A stretch of 64,000 nt of DNA from positions 806,001 through 870,000 of the forward strand of contig NZ_CP097121.1 in the NCBI RefSeq assembly GCF_024029675.1, read 5' to 3'. Both the position numbers and the translations under genes were made by a program. Numbering within the stretch: the first letter of the stretch is position 1; each line of letters begins with the position of its first letter. Below are positions 20,415 to 28,820 of the stretch, in pieces. The notes under the pieces were generated by a model. It ran no database searches. It was not told where the DNA came from and saw nothing but the letters and a program-made list of their open reading frames with translations. Origin of the DNA: Fructilactobacillus carniphilus. Its GTDB lineage: Bacteria; Bacillota; Bacilli; Lactobacillales; Lactobacillaceae.

Positions 20415-21528
20415 TTATTGATTATCTTGTTGTAGTTTCCACTGTAAGTACGCGTCAATGAAGGGATTCAGGTCACCGTCCATTACGGCTTTCCCGTTCG
20501 CGGTTTCGTAACCCGTCCGGTGATCTTTCACCATGGTATACGGATGAAAGACGTAGGACCGAATTTGCGAACCCCACCCAATGTCGAGCTGGGTTCCCGC
20601 CAACTTCGCCTTTTCCTCGGCCTTCTTTTGTTCTTCACGTTCATACAACTTTGATTTTAACATATTCATCGCAGTAACTCGGTTTTGAAGTTGAGAACGT
20701 TGCGCCTGACTTGCCGTCACAATCCCCGTCGGCAAGTGGGTAATCCGGACAGCCGAAGAGGTTTTATTAATGTGTTGCCCTCCAGCACCGCTGGACCGAA
20801 AGACATCAATCCGCAGGTCATCCGGATTAATCTCAACCGTTACGCTGTCGTCTAACTCGGGCATCACGTCCACAGACGCAAATGAGGTGTGCCGGCGTGC
20901 GGCCGAATCAAAGGGTGAAATCCGCACCAACCGGTGGATTCCTTTTTCTGCCTTCAAATAACCATAGGCATTCGGACCACTAACGGTCAACGTGACACTA
21001 CTAAGACCCGCAACTTCCCCCGGTTGATAATCATCGATTTCAACCTTAAAGTTGTTCTGCTCAGCCCACCGCGTGTACATTCGCAGCAGCATTTCCGCCC
21101 AGTCTTCGGCTTCCGTCCCACCGGCGCCCGGATGAATTTCCACAATCGCATTATTGTGATCATACTTCCCGTTTAACAACAGGCTTAGCTGGTAATTATG
21201 CAAATGTTGTTCCGCTTGCTCCAGATCGTGCTCAAAGTCCTGAGCTAGTTCTGGATCATCTGCTTCCGTGAGGAGCGCCAAGCTAACTTCCAGATTTTCG
21301 GCTTCTGTTTCCAACTCATGAAATTTATCATACTTTTCCTTGAGCTGATTGGTCGTCGCAATTAACTGCTGGGCGGCTTGTTGGTCATCCCAGAAACCTG
21401 GTTGAGCCATTTTAGCCTCGTTAATACTAATATCTTCGTTTAATTGATCGAGGTCAAAGAGACCTCCCAAAGTTACTAATGGCTTCGTTAATGTCGGCCA
21501 CTTTGGCTTTTGCTGTGCTTAATTCCAT
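20415..21528 (-). CDS. prfB: Peptide chain release factor 2, with programmed +1 frameshift
   Basis: RF2 ends translation at UGA and UAA. The first frame starts with ATG 21528 (AAGGAGA upstream) and runs 24 codons to a UGA at 21456-21454. The sequence CTT-TGA-C, preceded by the Shine-Dalgarno-like GGGAGG, is the classic autoregulatory +1 frameshift site: slipping on CTT continues as ...L-D-L-D and gives a protein of 370 residues, the normal RF2 length. The downstream part has the codon-recognition SPF motif (RISPFDS) and the catalytic GGQ (SGAGGQHIN). Low RF2 favours frameshifting. An annotation from the second frame alone would lack the true N-terminus. It follows secA behind a terminator. 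Confidence 0.95.
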
Positions 21529-21564
21529 TTTACGTTCTCCTTATTGATTTTTAAAATTGCCAAG

Positions 21565-21596
21565 AAAAAGCGAAGAACCGCAGTCCTTCGCCTTCT
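21565..21596 (-). terminator. Terminator after secA
   Basis: Minus-strand stem GCGAAGGAC/GTTCTTCGC with loop TGCG, followed by TTTTTC. Confidence 0.85.
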
Positions 21597-21599
21597 TGG

Positions 21600-23966
21600 T
21601 TATCTTTGAATGTTTTGCCGAATCTCGGCTTTCATGAAGAGACGGGTCACATCGTAATCAATGTCTGCAACCATTTCTTCAAACATCCGGAATCCTTCCC
21701 GTTGATATTCCACCAGCGGATTTAACTGACCGTAACCCCGTAGTCCAATCGACTCTCTGAGTTGGTCCATGGCATCAATATGGTTGGTCCAGTGATCGTC
21801 GACCACCCGTAAAATCACCACTTTTTCAAATTCCAAGAGCTGACTTGGTTCTGGGAACTGCTTGGCCTTTTCATCGTAGGAGCGCCGGGCTAACTGAGTC
21901 AGATACTCCTTAATTTCATCCGCACTCTTCCCCTTTAAATCGTCAACTCCAATTTCATTGATACTAACCAATGAACTAACGGCAAAATCAACAATCGTAT
22001 CCAGGTTCCAATCCTTTTGTTCCCCTTGAGTATGCAGGGAAACAATCCGGTCAATCGTCCGTTCGACCATTGGCATGATGACCCAGCGTAATGACTGATT
22101 TTCTTCAATGACGCGGTTCCGCTCACCGTAGATCACATCTCGTTGTTCAGACATCACGTTATCGTATTTCAACACGTTTTTCCGCGAATCGTAGTTATTT
22201 CCTTCGACCCGTTTTTGGGCAGATTCCACTTGCTTCGTAATCATCCGGCTCCGAATCACAGCGTCGTCATCTTCCACCTTCAGCGTGTTTAAGACGTTCT
22301 TGATTCGTTCCGAACCAAACCGGCGCATCAAATCATCCTCTAAGGATAGATAGAATTGGGAATATCCCGGGTCTCCTTGCCGACCAGCCCGGCCCCGCAG
22401 CTGATTATCAATCCGCCGGGATTCGTGTCGTTCCGTTCCAATGACAGCTAGGCCACCCACACCAACTACGCCAGGTCCTAATTTGATATCGGTACCTCGC
22501 CCGGCCATGTTCGTCGCAATCGTTACGGCACCTTTTTGACCAGCATTGGCAACAATATCAGCTTCCTTGGCGTGGTTTTTCGCGTTCAAAACAACGTGGG
22601 GAACATGTTCTTGGTCTAATCGTTGGGAAAGATATTCCGAAGTTTCCACGGCTACCGTCCCGAGTAGAATTGGTTGTCCCCGTTTATGCAAAGCCTTGAC
22701 CTTATCAATTACTGCATCAAACTTAGACTGTAACGTGGGATACAACACGTCAGGTTCGTCAATTCGAACCACGGGTTTATTAGTCGGAATGGCAACCACG
22801 TTCATATTATAAATTTCACGAAATTCTTCTTGTTCAGTCTTGGCCGTCCCGGTCATTCCAGCTAGCTTACTGTAACGCCGAAAAAGGTTTTGGTAAGTAA
22901 TGTTAGCCATGGTCTTGCTTTCTTCCTGGATGGTTACCCCTTCCTTAGCTTCTAAGGCTTGGTGCAGTCCATCTGAGAAGCGCCGACCGTCCATAATCCG
23001 ACCCGTAAAGGAATCCACAATTAAGACTTCATCGTCTTTAACCACGTAATCTTTATCCCGTTCCATCACGTAGTTAGCCCGTAACGCTTGGTCAATGTGG
23101 TGAGTCAGAGCGGTATTATCCGGATCATAGATGTTTTTCAGGTTAAAGAATTGGTCTGCTTTCTTAATCCCTTGTTCCGTTAAAGAGACGGTTTTGGTTT
23201 CTAAATCAACCTTAAAATCGTCCTGCGCCGTCAAAGTTTTCGCAAACCGATCTGCTTGCCGGTACAATTCGTTGGCTCCCTGGGCTTGCCCAGAAATAAT
23301 CAACGGGGTCCGAGCTTCATCAATTAAAATCGAATCTACTTCGTCAACCAAGGCAAAGTTTAATGGTCGTTGCACCCGGTCTTCTTTATATACCACCATG
23401 TTATCCCGCAGGTAGTCAAAACCAATTTCACTGTTCGTTGAGTAGGTAATGTCGGCGTTATAGGCTTCCCGTTTTTCTTCGGGATTCTTTTCGGCGGTAT
23501 TAACTCCGACGGTTAGCCCCAGCCAGTTGTAAAGTTCTCCCATTTGCTCAGCATCACGAGCAGACAGGTATTCGTTCACAGTTACCACGTGAACCCCTTT
23601 ACCCGAAATAGCATTAAGGTAAACCGGCATCGTAGCAGTCAGCGTTTTCCCTTCCCCAGTCTTCATTTCGGCAATGTTACCTTCGTGTAGCACAATGCCT
23701 CCCATGATTTGGACCCGGAATGGAGTCATTCCCAAGACTCGACGGGCTCCTTCCCGAGCAACTGCAAAAGCTTCTGGAAGTAAGTCGTCTAAACTAGTTC
23801 CGTTTTGATAACGTTTTTTAAATTCCGGCGTTTTCGCCTGTAATTCAGCATCACTGAGCTCCCGGTATTCTTCCGAGTAGGAACTAACCTGATCGGCAAT
23901 TTTGCCCAGCTGTTTAATGCGGCGGTTATCGCTTTCCACCCATTTTTTTAGTACGTTTGTTGTCAT
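21600..23966 (-). CDS. secA: SecA, preprotein translocase ATPase
   Basis: SecA drives protein export through SecYEG by ATP hydrolysis. The 788-residue protein has the DEAD-type motor: Walker [10 protein letters not shown], the DEVDSILID motif II, the GTDIKLG segment and the motif VI region [10 protein letters not shown]. The preprotein cross-linking and helical-scaffold regions are in place. It ends soon after the scaffold (…EIRQNIQR) and lacks the C-terminal Cys-rich zinc-binding SecB/lipid tail found in Bacillus and E. coli SecA; short SecA is common in lactobacilli. The ATG at 23966 follows AAGGAGA. An extended -10 promoter is at 24028-24036. Confidence 0.97.
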   Translation of the reverse strand: MTTNVLKKWVESDNRRIKQLGKIADQVSSYSEEYRELSDAELQAKTPEFKKRYQNGTSLDDLLPEAFAVAREGARRVLGMTPFRVQIMGGIVLHEGNIAEMKTGEGKTLTATMPVYLNAISGKGVHVVTVNEYLSARDAEQMGELYNWLGLTVGVNTAEKNPEEKREAYNADITYSTNSEIGFDYLRDNMVVYKEDRVQRPLNFALVDEVDSILIDEARTPLIISGQAQGANELYRQADRFAKTLTAQDDFKVDLETKTVSLTEQGIKKADQFFNLKNIYDPDNTALTHHIDQALRANYVMERDKDYVVKDDEVLIVDSFTGRIMDGRRFSDGLHQALEAKEGVTIQEESKTMANITYQNLFRRYSKLAGMTGTAKTEQEEFREIYNMNVVAIPTNKPVVRIDEPDVLYPTLQSKFDAVIDKVKALHKRGQPILLGTVAVETSEYLSQRLDQEHVPHVVLNAKNHAKEADIVANAGQKGAVTIATNMAGRGTDIKLGPGVVGVGGLAVIGTERHESRRIDNQLRGRAGRQGDPGYSQFYLSLEDDLMRRFGSERIKNVLNTLKVEDDDAVIRSRMITKQVESAQKRVEGNNYDSRKNVLKYDNVMSEQRDVIYGERNRVIEENQSLRWVIMPMVERTIDRIVSLHTQGEQKDWNLDTIVDFAVSSLVSINEIGVDDLKGKSADEIKEYLTQLARRSYDEKAKQFPEPSQLLEFEKVVILRVVDDHWTNHIDAMDQLRESIGLRGYGQLNPLVEYQREGFRMFEEMVADIDYDVTRLFMKAEIRQNIQR

Positions 23967-24027
23967 GCTTTCAATCTCCTTGATGTTTCTTGATTGTTTG
24001 CTGGCGGTTTTTAGTTAGATACTTTTT

Positions 24028-24036
24028 ATTCTAACA
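24028..24036 (-). promoter_or_regulatory. Extended -10 promoter of secA
   Basis: Minus-strand TGTTAGAAT about 60 bases before the secA start, without a good -35. Confidence 0.5.
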
Positions 24037-24052
24037 TTTTCTGTGCCTAATT

Positions 24053-24113
24053 AAAAATTACTCTTCTCGCATTTAAAGAAGAGGAAAGCTCCCAAAAATT
24101 AGCTTTTGAGAGC
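24053..24113 (-). terminator. Two tandem hairpins after hpf
   Basis: The first hairpin on the transcript (24084-24113, GCTCTCAAAA with TTTTGGGAGC) is followed by a second (24061-24083, CTCTTCT with AGAAGAG) and then by TAATTTTT. Together they should end the hpf transcript. Confidence 0.75.
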
Positions 24114-24135
24114 CCTAATTTAATAACAACCCGCC

Positions 24136-24669
24136 TTAACTTTCAGTCGTAATCTGGCCATAATGACCGTCGTTACGCCGATAAATGATGTTAATGGTTT
24201 CATTATTAATGTCTTTATAGATGTAAAAATCATGATTTAGTAAATTCATTTGTAAAATGGCGGTTTCTGAGTCCATCTGTTTTAACGGGATCCGTTTCTT
24301 ACGGACCACGTCTAACGTCATCGTCGGAGCTTCTTTGTCCAAGAACAGCGCCGGATGACCACTCCGTTGGGCGTGTTGATTCACGTTATTGCGATAGCGT
24401 TCAATCTGACTCATAATCTGATCCACCGCGTTACTGATACTAGTGGCAATGGCATTCGTTGTTGCCTCTCCCCGTAATAGTAAAAACGGGAAAATAATTG
24501 TAATCTCAGCTTTAATCAAGTGATTTGGATAGCTAACTAGGTTGACGTGGGCGACCGCGGAAACTCCATCCGCTAACTCCGTATTGATTTGTTCAATTTG
24601 GCTCCCAATGGTCTGTCGAACCTCATCCGTAATGTCGACATCATCGCCACGAACGTTAAAAGATAACAT
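24136..24669 (-). CDS. hpf: Ribosome hibernation promoting factor, long form
   Basis: Long HPF dimerises 70S ribosomes to 100S particles in stationary phase. The 177-residue protein has an N-terminal ribosome-binding domain (about 1-95, starting MLSFNVRGDDVDIT) and, after a linker, the C-terminal dimerisation domain (about 120-177, with SETAILQMNLLNHDFYIY). The ATG at 24669 is used: GAAGGGG precedes it and the protein then begins as in relatives; a ten-codon upstream extension has no support. The gene follows comFA-comFC, as in Bacillus, but has its own strong promoter at 24718-24746. Confidence 0.94.
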   Translation of the reverse strand: MLSFNVRGDDVDITDEVRQTIGSQIEQINTELADGVSAVAHVNLVSYPNHLIKAEITIIFPFLLLRGEATTNAIATSISNAVDQIMSQIERYRNNVNQHAQRSGHPALFLDKEAPTMTLDVVRKKRIPLKQMDSETAILQMNLLNHDFYIYKDINNETINIIYRRNDGHYGQITTES

Positions 24670-24717
24670 GATGTAAATCCCCTTCACTTGTTCCCGCACA
24701 TTGAATCTACTAGTTTA

Positions 24718-24746
24718 ATTATAGTTAATTACGCGAAAAATAACAA
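24718..24746 (-). promoter_or_regulatory. Promoter of hpf
   Basis: Minus-strand TTGTTA, 17 bases and a perfect TATAAT, placed in the gap between comFC and hpf. Confidence 0.7.
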
Positions 24747-24750
24747 TCAA

Positions 24751-25431
24751 TTACCGTGCGAGCGTTACGCTACGCACCTGGATCACTCCATTTTGTGATA
24801 ACAATTGCTGGGCCTGATGCAGTGTTTGTCCCGTTGTGTACACGTCGTCCACCAAACAGACGGAACCCCCTTGAAGTTGGGCAACTACGGCAGGATTAAT
24901 AGCGAAGGGTTGCCACGTTTGCATCCGTTCTCGCCGACTTCGTTGGTGTTGACTGATCGTTTTCGGCTTCGCCACCAACGCAGACACCCAATCCACATCC
25001 GTTAACCATCCCTCAACCTGGTTAAACTTCCGTTGCTGCCGTTGTTTTGCGGTCACTGGAATCGGTACAATCAATGCTCCTGCATTCACTACGCATTGTT
25101 CCAATCGGGCTTTCACCAGTAGCCGTAGCGCATAATCACCCTGAAACTTATATCGGTCCAAGTACTCCTGCATCAAACCATGATAGGGATAAAGCGCCTG
25201 ATTCTTGAGCGCGACAAATCCCCGCTCGTTCCACGCCCGACAGTCCCCACAAACCAGTTCATCCGTTTGAAACCGACCACATTGCGGGCACTGGGGCTGT
25301 TCGGGTGGTTCAAAAAGTGGTTGGCAGCGGTGACACAGCTTAGGAGCCTGGTAGGAATGCAAACTAAAGAGCCAAGCCACGGTCAATGGTGTCCGTATCT
25401 GGTTATCACACCACAAGCAACGTTCAAGCAT
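24751..25431 (-). CDS. comFC: ComFC-type competence protein (phosphoribosyltransferase-like)
   Basis: ComFC belongs to the amidophosphoribosyltransferase-like family and is needed for DNA uptake; it is thought to process incoming single-stranded DNA together with ComFA. The 226-residue protein has N-terminal zinc-binding Cys pairs (CLWC, CHRC, CPQC, CGDC) and the C-terminal PRPP-binding motif CLVDDVYTTGQT. The ATG at 25431 overlaps the comFA stop by 8 bases, with AAAGGGGG upstream; a GTG two codons earlier is a less likely start. Together with comFA the gene is intact, which leaves natural competence possible. Confidence 0.9.
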   Translation of the reverse strand: MLERCLWCDNQIRTPLTVAWLFSLHSYQAPKLCHRCQPLFEPPEQPQCPQCGRFQTDELVCGDCRAWNERGFVALKNQALYPYHGLMQEYLDRYKFQGDYALRLLVKARLEQCVVNAGALIVPIPVTAKQRQQRKFNQVEGWLTDVDWVSALVAKPKTISQHQRSRRERMQTWQPFAINPAVVAQLQGGSVCLVDDVYTTGQTLHQAQQLLSQNGVIQVRSVTLAR

Positions 25432-26743
25432 CTGCACAAGCCCCCTTTCGGTTCATCTGGGCAATTTGGTGGCGCGCATGGCGCACGTTTTTGGCATAGC
25501 CACTCACGATGCAATCAACCTGACCGGTGGGCCGAGTGGATTTACGACCAACTCTGCCCGCCATTTGCACTAACGAAGCTACCGAAAAGACTTGATCATC
25601 ACCACCCAGGATAATCACATCAATCCCAGGAAAAGTAACCCCTCGTTCTAAAATCGTGGTGGTCACTAAAAATAAAACTTCTCGGTTCCGCATCCGTTCG
25701 ACCTTGTTAATCCGCGCTGGATCCCCTGCGTACACGGTTTCCCAACATGGAGTTCCCACCACGTGGCGGCGTAAATAACGATCAATTGGATCTAAATCAC
25801 GAATGCGGGGCACAAATAGTAAGAAAGGGTGGCGGTCCTGAACCTTGGCATGAATTAGTCGCCGTAACACCCAGGGTAATTGACCATTCTGAAGCTGCTT
25901 CCGCCACCGAAAAGCCACCCGCCAGTTAATTTGGGGTAACGGATGACCGTGAAATCGCCGTGGCAAATAGGCGGTCTGCCCCTGGTACTTTCGCTGGAGT
26001 CGGAAACTGGGGGTTGCAGTCATTAACAGGCAACTCCCCGTTGGTTTGAGCGCTCGATGAGCTGCCTGTTCAAGCATGGGATTATTGGCATACGGAAAAG
26101 CATCCACCTCGTCTAAGATCAAGACGTCAAAAGCTGCTTGAAAACGGAGCAATTGGTGAGTCGTACCGATGGTTAATTGCCGATATACGTACCCCGTTTC
26201 GGTGTGACCATGCAGTAGCGCAATCGGAATCGTGGGAAAAACGGCTTGGTAACGCGGATAAAGTTCCCCACACACATCAACTCGAGGGGCAGCCACTGCC
26301 ACTCGCAAACCGTGTTGTAACGCCCAGGCAATCCCTGGAAAGGAAATCTCAGTCTTACCAGCCCCCGTTACTGCCCACAGCAGTTGATTCCGATGAGCTT
26401 GAAAACCCCGCTGCACCTGCCTGGCACAAGCTTGTTGTTGCGCAGTCAGCTTCCCGCTCCATACTAAAGGATTTGGCGTTGGTGGAAAGGCATTTGGTTC
26501 TGCCTGACTCACCAACTGCATGGAACTATCTACTCGACCTAAGTTCAGGCAATTCCGGCAGTAGTAATCACCACTCGGGAGCTGGTGTCCGCTTTTTTCA
26601 CAATCCGTTTGGCATCGGTTACAATGAAGGGTGCTCGGACCGACTTCAATCGCTGCTTGTTGCTGAAATTGATCAGTGGGTAAAGCCCGTGCCACCGCAG
26701 TTGGCAGCGGCACTAAGCGGCCCCAGAAGGTTTGCTCGTCCAT
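25424..26743 (-). CDS. comFA: ComFA, DNA-uptake ATPase/helicase-like protein
   Basis: ComFA is a cytoplasmic-side ATPase related to PriA/DEAD-box helicases that helps pull transforming DNA into the cell. The 439-residue protein has an N-terminal zinc-finger region with Cys pairs (CNRCQTDC, CRNC), Walker A AVTGAGKTE at about residues 123-131, the motif II LILDEVDAF, and the C-terminal helicase motifs ending QMAGRVGR. The ATG at 26743 follows AGAGGTG. It is read divergently from yigZ with only 43 bases between starts. No ComK- or sigma-X-type box was identified with confidence in that short gap. Confidence 0.93.
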   Translation of the reverse strand: MDEQTFWGRLVPLPTAVARALPTDQFQQQAAIEVGPSTLHCNRCQTDCEKSGHQLPSGDYYCRNCLNLGRVDSSMQLVSQAEPNAFPPTPNPLVWSGKLTAQQQACARQVQRGFQAHRNQLLWAVTGAGKTEISFPGIAWALQHGLRVAVAAPRVDVCGELYPRYQAVFPTIPIALLHGHTETGYVYRQLTIGTTHQLLRFQAAFDVLILDEVDAFPYANNPMLEQAAHRALKPTGSCLLMTATPSFRLQRKYQGQTAYLPRRFHGHPLPQINWRVAFRWRKQLQNGQLPWVLRRLIHAKVQDRHPFLLFVPRIRDLDPIDRYLRRHVVGTPCWETVYAGDPARINKVERMRNREVLFLVTTTILERGVTFPGIDVIILGGDDQVFSVASLVQMAGRVGRKSTRPTGQVDCIVSGYAKNVRHARHQIAQMNRKGACADA

Positions 26744-26786
26744 TTATATTTCACCTCTATAATTTAGATACGGAAAGGAGCTCAAC

Positions 26787-27434
26787 ATGGATCAACCATT
26801 TTTAACGATTGCCCACGCCGGTAATCACGAAATCACCATCAAAAAATCCAAGTTCATCGCTAACATCGCTCGAGTTAGCACAGAAGCTGAGGCCATAAAC
26901 TTCATTCAACAAGTTCAAACCGATCACAAAAAGGCCACCCATAACTGTTTTGCCTACGTACTGGGCGAAACCAATCAGGTGCAACGTGAAAGTGACAACG
27001 GCGAACCCAGCGGCACGGCCGGGGTTCCCATTCTAGAGGTCATCAAAAAAAATCAACTCCACAACGTCGCAATTGTGGTCACCCGGTACTTTGGAGGCAT
27101 CAAGTTGGGCGCCGGGGGGCTCATCCGCGCTTATAGTGGTTCAGCAGCCCAAGTGATTGAGGCCGTAGGCATTGTGGAACGGGTGACCCACGAGGTCCTC
27201 AAAATTACCGTAGACTACAAAAATTACGACCAACTGAACTACTTTTTAACCACCCACGACTTCCAAATCATGGACGCGGATTATCAAGCCGACGTCACCG
27301 TGACCACGTCCGTGGCGGACAGTGCTTTAGACCAATTTCAAACTGATTTACAAAATCTACTAGCGGGGAACATGCAAATTAAGTCCGAAGGAACCCAATT
27401 CGTTGAACGCCCCGTCCCTAATTCCCAGGAATGA
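26787..27434 (+). CDS. YigZ/IMPACT family protein
   Basis: A member of the YigZ/UPF0029 (IMPACT) family, whose biochemical role in bacteria is unsettled; translation-related functions are suspected from the eukaryotic IMPACT protein. The 215-residue protein has the family signature GEPSGTAG at about residues 73-80 and the GGIKLGAGGLIRAY segment in the N-terminal domain, followed by a ferredoxin-fold C-terminal domain (about 135-205). The ATG follows AAAGGAG. It is transcribed divergently from comFA, a neighbourhood shared by many Lactobacillales. A TATAAT lies at 26758-26763, with a weak -35. Confidence 0.9.
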   Translation: MDQPFLTIAHAGNHEITIKKSKFIANIARVSTEAEAINFIQQVQTDHKKATHNCFAYVLGETNQVQRESDNGEPSGTAGVPILEVIKKNQLHNVAIVVTRYFGGIKLGAGGLIRAYSGSAAQVIEAVGIVERVTHEVLKITVDYKNYDQLNYFLTTHDFQIMDADYQADVTVTTSVADSALDQFQTDLQNLLAGNMQIKSEGTQFVERPVPNSQE

Positions 27435-27445
27435 TTGCGTTTACA
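27432..27445 (+). promoter_or_regulatory. Candidate cre (CcpA) site before the LrgAB-type pair
   Basis: TGATTGCGTTTACA agrees with the cre consensus TGWAANCGNTNWCA at 12 of 14 positions and overlaps the -35 of the promoter. The two mismatches are in a conserved half-site, so support is moderate. The related Bacillus pyruvate transporter genes are under CcpA control. Confidence 0.45.
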
Positions 27446-27462
27446 TTTAGCTCTGGTATACT
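27435..27462 (+). promoter_or_regulatory. Promoter of the LrgAB-type operon
   Basis: TTGCGT, 16 bases, TATACT with a TGG extension; about 41 bases before the first start codon. Confidence 0.65.
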
Positions 27463-27503
27463 ATTAATAGTAAAAAGATTCCAATTTTGAAAGGAGTATT
27501 GCG

Positions 27504-27923
27504 ATGTCAACTAAAGATGTAAAAAACACCCAAGACACCTCAAAGGCAGCTCCCATCCTAGTACAGATGGGTATTTATGCAGTAATTTTATTCGTTTCGT
27601 ACATAATTTCATCCCTCTTTCCCAAGAACTTTCCCGTTCCAGCGTCAGTAGTGGGATTAGTGATTCTCTACCTCCTCTTAACCTTTCACGTTATCAAACC
27701 CCTCCACGTGGAAAAGGTGGGAAACTTTTTAATTAGCATTTTGGCCTTTCTCTTCGTTCCTTCCGGAATCCAACTGGCCGCTGACTTAGACATCATGAAA
27801 AAGTCAGGACTACAGATGGTGGTCATGATTTTCATTTCCACGGTCGTGATGCTGATTTCGGTTTCCCTGGTAGCCACGGTTTTGATTTGGTTACGAAACC
27901 GGTTTTTCCCAGTAAAGGAGTAA
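27504..27923 (+). CDS. lrgA: CidA/LrgA family membrane protein
   Basis: A 139-residue protein with four membrane segments and the CidA/LrgA family pattern, including LFPKNFPVPASVVGL and FVPSGIQLAAD. LrgA was first described as an antiholin-like protein; the Bacillus (PftAB) and Streptococcus homologues move pyruvate across the membrane together with their LrgB partner. Which role applies here cannot be read from the sequence. The ATG follows AAAGGAG. It is immediately followed by the lrgB-type gene (6-base gap), and the pair has its own promoter and terminator. Confidence 0.88.
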   Translation: MSTKDVKNTQDTSKAAPILVQMGIYAVILFVSYIISSLFPKNFPVPASVVGLVILYLLLTFHVIKPLHVEKVGNFLISILAFLFVPSGIQLAADLDIMKKSGLQMVVMIFISTVVMLISVSLVATVLIWLRNRFFPVKE

Positions 27924-27929
27924 GTCGCA

Positions 27930-28667
27930 ATGAAAATGGAATTAATTAAATTTTTGGGCACGCCGATGTTCGGAATTGCCCTCTCCCTACTAGTTTTCCT
28001 ATTAGGGACCTTCTTATTTAAAAAATCCAAGGGATTCTTTCTCTTTCAACCGCTGTTCGTCAGCATGGTGTTAGGAATTTTCATCCTGTGGTTAATCGCC
28101 AAAGTCACAAATCTGGACGTGACTTGGGTTTACAAAAACCTTTACAAGCCTGGTGGTGACATCATTTTTTGGTTCATCTATCCAGCCACGATTGCCTTTG
28201 CGATTCCGTTGTTTAAACGAAACGACATCGTCAAGAAGTACTGGCTGGAGATTCTCCTCTCGCTCGTAATTGGATTATCAATTTCAGTGGTCATCATGTA
28301 CTTCGTTTCCAAACTATTGGGACTCAACAACGCCGGGATTGCTTCGATGCTCCCACAAGCCGCTACAACAGCCGTCGCCATGCCAATTGCCGCTGGGATT
28401 CACGGAATTCCGGCCATCACAGCCATGGCCTGCATCTTAAACGCCGTAATCATCTACGCCATCGGAGACTGGTTGATTAAAATCTTCCGCCTCAAGAACC
28501 CGATTGGAGTGGGATTAGGTTTAGGAACTGCTGGTCACACGCTAGGTTCGGCCAAAGCGTTAGAACTCGGTGAAGTCCAAGGGTCCATGGCCGCTATCTC
28601 TGTCGTTATTATCTCGATTGTGGTTGACGTCGTCGTACCGCTCTTTGCCAACTTGGTTCACATTTAA
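27930..28667 (+). CDS. lrgB: LrgB family membrane protein
   Basis: The partner of the preceding LrgA-type protein. The 245-residue protein has about seven membrane segments and the family motifs PQAATTAVAMPIA (residues about 148-160) and GTAGHTLGSAKA near the C-terminus. In Bacillus the equivalent pair takes up pyruvate after glucose exhaustion under LytST control; no lytST genes are in this window. The ATG follows AAGGAG inside the end of the previous gene, indicating coupling. A strong terminator follows. Confidence 0.9.
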   Translation: MKMELIKFLGTPMFGIALSLLVFLLGTFLFKKSKGFFLFQPLFVSMVLGIFILWLIAKVTNLDVTWVYKNLYKPGGDIIFWFIYPATIAFAIPLFKRNDIVKKYWLEILLSLVIGLSISVVIMYFVSKLLGLNNAGIASMLPQAATTAVAMPIAAGIHGIPAITAMACILNAVIIYAIGDWLIKIFRLKNPIGVGLGLGTAGHTLGSAKALELGEVQGSMAAISVVIISIVVDVVVPLFANLVHI

Positions 28668-28688
28668 ACTAAAGCGAACATCAGCCCA

Positions 28689-28725
28689 AGCCTCCCTAAA
28701 GTTAGCTTTTAGGGGGGCTTTTTTT
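28689..28725 (+). terminator. Terminator after lrgB
   Basis: A 12-bp stem (AGCCTCCCTAAA with TTTAGGGGGGCT, one G-T) and seven T on the plus strand. Confidence 0.9.
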
Positions 28726-28757
28726 GCTGTAATTGCACTTCAAGCATGCACCAAAAA

Positions 28758-28797
28758 CAAAAAGAACGGCTTCTGCGGTGAGCGGAAGCCGTCCTTT
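28758..28797 (-). terminator. Terminator after kimA
   Basis: Stem ACGGCTTC/GAAGCCGT with an 11-base loop, followed on the minus strand by TCTTTTTG. Confidence 0.85.
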
Positions 28798-28820
28798 TCA
28801 GGTAAACAATTTAGCAATAA

